DNA of 18,014 nucleotides. Origin: Bacillota bacterium. Lineage in GTDB: Bacteria > Bacillota_A > Clostridia > Lutisporales > Lutisporaceae. The DNA is taken from the NCBI GenBank assembly GCA_022706865.1, contig JAKJBT010000030.1, positions 1 through 18,014 of the forward strand. Reading direction: 5' to 3'. Positions 13,757-18,014 of this stretch are shown here, one piece after another. Both the position numbers and the translations under genes were made by a program. Below the pieces are notes generated by a model. The model was not told the DNA's origin, ran no database searches, and saw only the letters and a list, made by a program, of their open reading frames with translations. The first letter of the stretch is position 1, and the number at the start of each line of letters is the position of its first letter.

Positions 13757-14673
13757 AAGGCTTCCGGCAGGTACTTTATTATATCACTTGCAATGAGCGA
13801 ATACTCACCTACATAACTGCTGCCTATATCACCGGCCAGACCATGTATGTATACGGCAGCTCTCAGAGCATCCCGGATTTCAATCTTCTGGCCTATAAGT
13901 GAAGCAATTACCCCCGTCAGAACATCTCCGCTGCCGGCTGTTGCCATACCGGGATTACCGGTAGTATTAACATAGCTGTTTCCCTGGGGGCAGGCAATAG
14001 CAGTCCTTGCTCCCTTCAGTACCAGATAAACATTATATCTGCATGCAAATTCCGCGGCTTTTTCAACTATATTTTCCCTCAGATAATCTGTATCCTTATT
14101 TATCAGTCTTGCCATTTCACCATAATGAGGCGTTAATATCATGACTTGCTTGTGACTTTTCAATATATCGGGAGTCAATAGGTTTATTCCTTCCGCATCT
14201 ATCACCAGAGGTTTTTGTGAATTTTCCGCCAGGAACTTCAATAGCTCCCCGTACCTTCTCATATTAGCGCATCCGGAGCCTGTGGCAATTACATCCGAAA
14301 ACTGTATAAGCTCCCGGTCCAGCTCATCATAGTTTATGTTTTGTTCATCAAAGGCATATGTTATTGATTCTATTGCCATAGACTCTACAATACTGTATAT
14401 GGCTTCAGTCACACATGCCTTAACAAGGCCTGAACCGCTGCGCAGGGCAGCATTGCAGTTCAGTACCGCCGCCCCTGCCATACCCTTAGAGCCTGACAAT
14501 ACTCCCACTCTTCCGTAGGTTCCCTTGTGTGAATCCCTGACTCTTTTCCTGATTATTTTTCTCACATCCCGTCCTTCTGTCAGAAATATGTTCAGGCCTT
14601 TATTATCTGTTGGCATATCAGGAGATTCCGATATCCCCAATATATATTTGTCAATGCCGCTTACCATTTTCAC
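13732..14673 (-). CDS. nnrD: ADP/ATP-dependent NAD(P)H-hydrate dehydratase
   Basis: A 313-residue member of the CARKD/ribokinase-like family that repairs hydrated NADH and NADPH in the cytoplasm, using ADP or ATP. Signature parts are GRVGVLSGSKGMAGAAVLN, VIDAEGINLL, LTPHYGEMARL (usually TPHPGEMARL), VLKGARTAIA and the nucleotide-binding NPGMATAGSGDVLTG. The companion epimerase domain (NnrE), fused in many bacteria, is missing; instead there is a 35-residue N-terminal extension of no clear type. The frame starts with GTG 14673, with AAAGGGG upstream; the ATG at 14667 is the alternative. It is the last gene of the operon, 32 nt after the permease gene. Confidence 0.92.
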   Translation of the reverse strand: MKMVSGIDKYILGISESPDMPTDNKGLNIFLTEGRDVRKIIRKRVRDSHKGTYGRVGVLSGSKGMAGAAVLNCNAALRSGSGLVKACVTEAIYSIVESMAIESITYAFDEQNINYDELDRELIQFSDVIATGSGCANMRRYGELLKFLAENSQKPLVIDAEGINLLTPDILKSHKQVMILTPHYGEMARLINKDTDYLRENIVEKAAEFACRYNVYLVLKGARTAIACPQGNSYVNTTGNPGMATAGSGDVLTGVIASLIGQKIEIRDALRAAVYIHGLAGDIGSSYVGEYSLIASDIIKYLPEAFKAVTRTG

Positions 14674-14705
14674 TCAGCCCCTTTATTTCCTGTCAGCTCT
14701 TTTTG

Positions 14706-15482
14706 TCATAGTAACCTTATAGCGTCAAATAAAAGCTTCAGTGTAAGCACCAGTGCTATTGTCACAAATATCGGCTTTATCACCTTTGCTCCGTTTTTTA
14801 TGGCTATTTTGCTCCCCAGCCTTGCACCGGCTATCATGGCAAGGCCTATTGGTATTCCAAGCATATAGAATATCTTCCCGTTTATCGCAAACATCACAAG
14901 AGAAGTAAAATTACTTACAAAATTCAACACTTTGCTGTTACCGGCCGCTATCGTAAAATCAAAGCCATATACCTTTATGAACAGAAATATCAGAAAAGAA
15001 CCCGTTCCGGGTCCGAAAAAGCCGTCATAGAAGCCAAGGGAAAAGGCGAATAAACATCCCTGAATAATATTTCTGCTTGTGAGCCCCTTGAACTTATCCT
15101 CGCTGCCAAAATCCTTTTTGGCAATTGTATAAATTGCAACGGCAAAAATAAGTACCAATATTATTAATCGCAGAAACTTCTGATCGATCCTCAGCGCCGT
15201 GAATACTCCTATCACTGAACCTGCCAGAGTACACGGAACAGCGAATTTCATCAGAGGAATATGTACCTTTCCTGAGCGCATGAATGTATACGCGCTTGTA
15301 ACAGCTCCGAAGGAGCTTGAAAACTTGTTGGTTCCTAATGCGAAATGAGGGGGTACCCCTGCTGCCATAATTGCAGGAAGGCTGATAAGCCCTCCGCCTC
15401 CGGCAATAGCATCCACCGCAGCTGCTGCAAAGCCTATGAGGCATAATAATGCAACGTTTAACATATTGATTTCAAATTCCAT
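14706..15482 (-). CDS. TauE/SafE family membrane permease
   Basis: A 258-residue, strongly hydrophobic protein with about eight membrane helices in two repeated halves. It has the family motifs DAIAGGGGLISLPAIMAAG in the first half and GFYDGFFGPGTGSFLIF in the second, with LGTNKF and AAGNSKVLNF as the matching Asn-containing loops. Members export sulfite, sulfoacetate or other organosulfur anions, but many are uncharacterised. The ATG follows AGGAGTTACAA. It sits between the pyrophosphatase gene (43 nt) and nnrD (32 nt) in one transcription unit. The substrate is unknown; a sulfur anion is reasonable but not shown by the context. Confidence 0.9.
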   Translation of the reverse strand: MEFEINMLNVALLCLIGFAAAAVDAIAGGGGLISLPAIMAAGVPPHFALGTNKFSSSFGAVTSAYTFMRSGKVHIPLMKFAVPCTLAGSVIGVFTALRIDQKFLRLIILVLIFAVAIYTIAKKDFGSEDKFKGLTSRNIIQGCLFAFSLGFYDGFFGPGTGSFLIFLFIKVYGFDFTIAAGNSKVLNFVSNFTSLVMFAINGKIFYMLGIPIGLAMIAGARLGSKIAIKNGAKVIKPIFVTIALVLTLKLLFDAIRLL

Positions 15483-15525
15483 TTGTAACTCCTGAATCCA
15501 TATTTGGCACCGCTTCCTGCTGCTG

Positions 15526-17166
15526 TTATTGATTTACACTGCTTAACAGCGGAGGTATTACCTGCTTTTTCCGGGATACTACTCCGGGAAGCATTATTGA
15601 ATTCTTATCATGCTTTCCATCAAACGCTTTGGATATCAATTCGGTATTGCTGCCAACAAAAAGCAGCTCGGTTCTTTCTTTGGATATGTCAGTAAGCATG
15701 AACAGCACCATATCAAGATTCTTATCCCGGTAGACCTTGTCCATATATTCAAGCATCCTGTCCTTTATCTCAAGAAGCTCACTGCTGTCCAGAGAGTATA
15801 CTTGTCCTACTCCCAGCTCCAGTTCTCCCGTTCTGAACTGCTTGAAATCCTGATAAAAGATCTCCTCGGCACTTTTATCCATAAGGTTTGAGCTGGCCCT
15901 GAACATAATCATTGAAAACTCATCTATATCCAATCCGGCAATTCCCGCCAGACTCTCCGCCGCTTCCCTGTCAGCCTCCGTACAGGTGGGAGATTTGAAT
16001 GCCAGGGTATCCGATAATATTGCAGAGCAAAGAAGCCCTGCCATCTGTTTGTTTATTTCTGCATTGTTCTCCCTGTACATATTCCGGACAATCGTCGCGG
16101 TACAACCCAAGGGCTGGTTTCTGAAGTATACCGGCCCTACGGTCTCAATATCGCCTATTCTATGATGGTCGATTATCTCCAGTATTTCCGCTTCTTCAAG
16201 GCCATCCACTGCTTGCGATCGCTCATTGTGATCAACCAGTATCACCTGTTTTCTTGGGGAGTTGATTAATGATGCTCTTGAAAGCATCCCTATGAAATTG
16301 TATTTATCATCCACCACAGGGAAGTTTCTGTATCTTTTCTTGACCATAACTTCCCTTATGTCATCCAGATAATCATTAATATTAAAGGTGACCAGTTCCT
16401 TAGATTTCATGAACTGCCTTATAGGTATGCTTTGATTGATAAGCCTTGCCACTGTATAGGTGTCATGGGGCGAAACCACTATGGCACAGTTATTGGCTTC
16501 AGCCAGCTTTTTTATGGAGCCTGCCACGGGTACTCCCCCTGTTACCACGATGCATTGGGCACCCGTTTCGATGGCGCATAACTGGGATTCATATCTGTTC
16601 CCGACTATCACAACGTCCTTTGGATGCAGATAACTTTCCATCAGATCCGGATTCATGGCACCGATAAGTACATGACCGTTATATACGGAATCTTCTATAT
16701 CACCTGCCAACAATTCTCCGTTCAGCACTTCAACCACATTTCTATATGGAGTCCTGGCCTGGGATAATATATCATTGTCGTATATATCCATGAAAGAATG
16801 TGCTATATCATCCACCGCAATAATTCCGTCCAGTACTCTGTTATTGTGAGAAACCGGCAAGGTGGTTATCCCGCTGCTTTTCATTATTTCCCAAGCCTTC
16901 TTCAAGGATATCTCCGGTTTGACAAGCTCCACTTTCCTGATATTTATATCCTTAACCTGTGTCCTTACATTATCAATCAGCGCCGGTTCCTCGGCTTTGA
17001 AATAATTAAGCACGAAAAGTGTCTCGCTGTTTAATTCTCCTATTCTCTTCGGTAAATATACACTGCTTGATGTGATAATATTCTTAAGATTGGCATAAGC
17101 TATGGATGAGCAAATGGAATCGGTATCGGGATTTTTATGCCCTATTACTGAAATTTCCTTCTTCAA
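15526..17166 (-). CDS. Manganese-dependent inorganic pyrophosphatase with CBS and DRTGG domains
   Basis: A family II (DHH) pyrophosphatase that splits diphosphate into phosphate, with regulatory domains inserted. I start at TTG 17166 (546 aa) because GAAGGAGGA lies 7 nt upstream; the frame is open to 17208. Motifs are GHKNPDTDS (His10, Asp14, Asp16), two CBS repeats (GITTLPVSHNNRVLDGIIAVDDI and RYRNFPVVDDKYNFIGMLSRASL) flanking a DRTGG region, LVDHNE, IIDHHRIGD, AILSDTLAFKSPT, and SRKKQ near the C-terminus in the DHHA2 domain. CBS-PPases of Clostridia are inhibited by AMP and ADP and activated by ATP or diadenosine polyphosphates. The start overlaps the stop of the preceding gene (TTGA), so translation is probably coupled. 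Confidence 0.93.
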   Translation of the reverse strand: MKKEISVIGHKNPDTDSICSSIAYANLKNIITSSSVYLPKRIGELNSETLFVLNYFKAEEPALIDNVRTQVKDINIRKVELVKPEISLKKAWEIMKSSGITTLPVSHNNRVLDGIIAVDDIAHSFMDIYDNDILSQARTPYRNVVEVLNGELLAGDIEDSVYNGHVLIGAMNPDLMESYLHPKDVVIVGNRYESQLCAIETGAQCIVVTGGVPVAGSIKKLAEANNCAIVVSPHDTYTVARLINQSIPIRQFMKSKELVTFNINDYLDDIREVMVKKRYRNFPVVDDKYNFIGMLSRASLINSPRKQVILVDHNERSQAVDGLEEAEILEIIDHHRIGDIETVGPVYFRNQPLGCTATIVRNMYRENNAEINKQMAGLLCSAILSDTLAFKSPTCTEADREAAESLAGIAGLDIDEFSMIMFRASSNLMDKSAEEIFYQDFKQFRTGELELGVGQVYSLDSSELLEIKDRMLEYMDKVYRDKNLDMVLFMLTDISKERTELLFVGSNTELISKAFDGKHDKNSIMLPGVVSRKKQVIPPLLSSVNQ

Positions 17167-17903
17167 GAGTGTTCCTCCTTCAACATTGCTTTCACCTTCT
17201 CCGTGCAAAATGCGATAAAGCTTTCAAAATCCTCGTGTACTATATCTCTGGCTTTTTCTATGATATTGCTGCATTTCGATATGTCAATTTCTATTCCATG
17301 CTTGTAATTCATTTGTGTATTATATCTGCATGCAAGGGTAAAGCTGTTCAGATCCTTCAATTCCATAAACTCTGTGAACCTGCAGAAGCATTCTGATACG
17401 GACTTGTCTATCAAACCGTAGTACTTATCAAGGTATAATGAAAGCTCTTTTATCAGGCGGTAGTCCGTTAAGCCCTTACAAAATTCATACATCAGCTCCC
17501 TTTCGGATTCTGCAATATTCATTTCGATGCCCATTTCTATAAAATTATGAGCCTTCCATAGTCCGAATTCTGCAGGAATATTACAGGCTTCAATTACTTC
17601 TTTCTCTATTGCTGCCCCCTTCTGAAAACAGTAGCCCTTATATCCGTCCCCGTATTCCTCATCTCCATAGAAATCAAGGCCTCTCGGATTTACGGTATGA
17701 GTAACCATAGCCCTTGCAAAATCAAGGTACTCATTTCCGTGCTCCTTAAGGTATTTATACAGCCCCCATCCCACATTATGGGTCTGGTCACGGTTGAGGC
17801 TGCATTTTATAACAGTATCAGGAAAAACAGACCCCAAAACAGTCATATTACTGCTGTAACCCAATACTCTCCTGCAAAACCAAATATGTGTTATCGGAAA
17901 CAT
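17163..17903 (-). CDS. Zinc-dependent phospholipase C-like protein
   Basis: A 246-residue protein without a signal peptide or membrane helix. It has the spaced metal ligands of the zinc-dependent phospholipase C / S1 nuclease fold: His6, Asp29 in GSVFPD, His42, His69 in MVTHTVNPRGLDFYGD, and an HNFIEMG motif with His119 and Glu123. These fit the H..D..H..H..HxxxE order of the family, but the protein is shorter than secreted phospholipases and appears cytoplasmic. Clostridial relatives are usually annotated as zinc-dependent phospholipase C family or hypothetical. The ATG follows AAAGGAAGAA. It is the first gene of the operon, overlapping the pyrophosphatase gene by 4 bp. The substrate is unknown, and hydrolase activity is inference from the ligand pattern. 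Confidence 0.8.
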   Translation of the reverse strand: MFPITHIWFCRRVLGYSSNMTVLGSVFPDTVIKCSLNRDQTHNVGWGLYKYLKEHGNEYLDFARAMVTHTVNPRGLDFYGDEEYGDGYKGYCFQKGAAIEKEVIEACNIPAEFGLWKAHNFIEMGIEMNIAESERELMYEFCKGLTDYRLIKELSLYLDKYYGLIDKSVSECFCRFTEFMELKDLNSFTLACRYNTQMNYKHGIEIDISKCSNIIEKARDIVHEDFESFIAFCTEKVKAMLKEEHS

Positions 17904-18014
17904 TAGTTCTTCCTTTCTTATATCTTTATTTCTATATCTTTTGCCTGATTTATCTATACTTTCATATTAATATATTTTTAACAAATTATAAAGGACTATT
18001 ATACAATAGAAGAA
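17904..18014 (-). other. AT-rich upstream region of the four-gene operon
   Basis: This stretch should hold the operon promoter. On the minus strand there are several TATAAT-like sequences (TTGTATAAT, TTTATAAT, AGTATAGAT) but none has a convincing -35 at 16-18 bp. I therefore mark the region and not a specific promoter. The window ends before the next gene. Confidence 0.3.

Overview
This 18 kb window reads as chromosome of an anaerobic, low-GC, Gram-positive bacterium, most likely class Clostridia. The grounds are AT-rich intergenic DNA, strong AGGAGG-type ribosome binding sites, frequent TTG and GTG starts, sigma-A promoters with near-perfect boxes, a sigma-54 activator beside an L-cysteine desulfidase, and a CBS/DRTGG manganese pyrophosphatase. 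I see no tRNA or rRNA gene, insertion sequence, prophage or CRISPR array. The species cannot be named from the sequence alone.

Layout. 1-87 is the 3' end of an unidentified gene. 275-1234 (+) is a lipoprotein with a Gly-rich linker, and 1359-2066 (+) a PlsC-type acyltransferase whose stop codon interlocks with that of the convergent sulfur operon. That operon (4751 to 2063, minus) encodes an ArsR-type repressor, a CoA-disulfide/persulfide reductase with a rhodanese domain, a TusA-like carrier and a DsrE-like protein. It is driven by a perfect TTGACA-17-TAATAT promoter laid over four 8-bp AATATNNN repeats. 4912-5484 (+) is an orphan helical protein and 5534-6334 (-) a membrane-anchored extracytoplasmic protein carrying the GIIGGxDGPT motif of sodium-pump decarboxylases. 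Between it and the next gene lies a probable 320-nt non-coding RNA (about 6890 to 6570, minus) with a consensus promoter, a strong terminator and no translatable frame.

7041-8186 (-) is a class V aminotransferase, divergent from a sigma-54 activator (8370-10160, +). Convergent to the activator is an L-cysteine desulfidase gene (11506 to 10229, minus), preceded by a textbook -24/-12 promoter. Its divergent neighbour is an IclR-type regulator (11843-12628). Their shared intergenic region is rich in symmetric sites: three TTTATG boxes 20 bp apart, a 10-bp inverted repeat, and a 28-bp palindrome covering the regulator's -10 box. Next come a PAS-GGDEF diguanylate cyclase (13584 to 12637, minus) and a four-gene minus-strand operon: a zinc-phospholipase-C-like protein, the CBS-PPase, a TauE/SafE permease and an NAD(P)H-hydrate dehydratase.

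A sulfur theme recurs. The desulfidase would release sulfide from cysteine, the reductase/TusA/DsrE set handles sulfane sulfur, and TauE/SafE proteins often export sulfur oxyanions. The most unusual items are the candidate RNA with its two mutually exclusive Shine-Dalgarno pairings, the membrane protein with the borrowed decarboxylase motif, and the dense operator architecture at 11553-11768.
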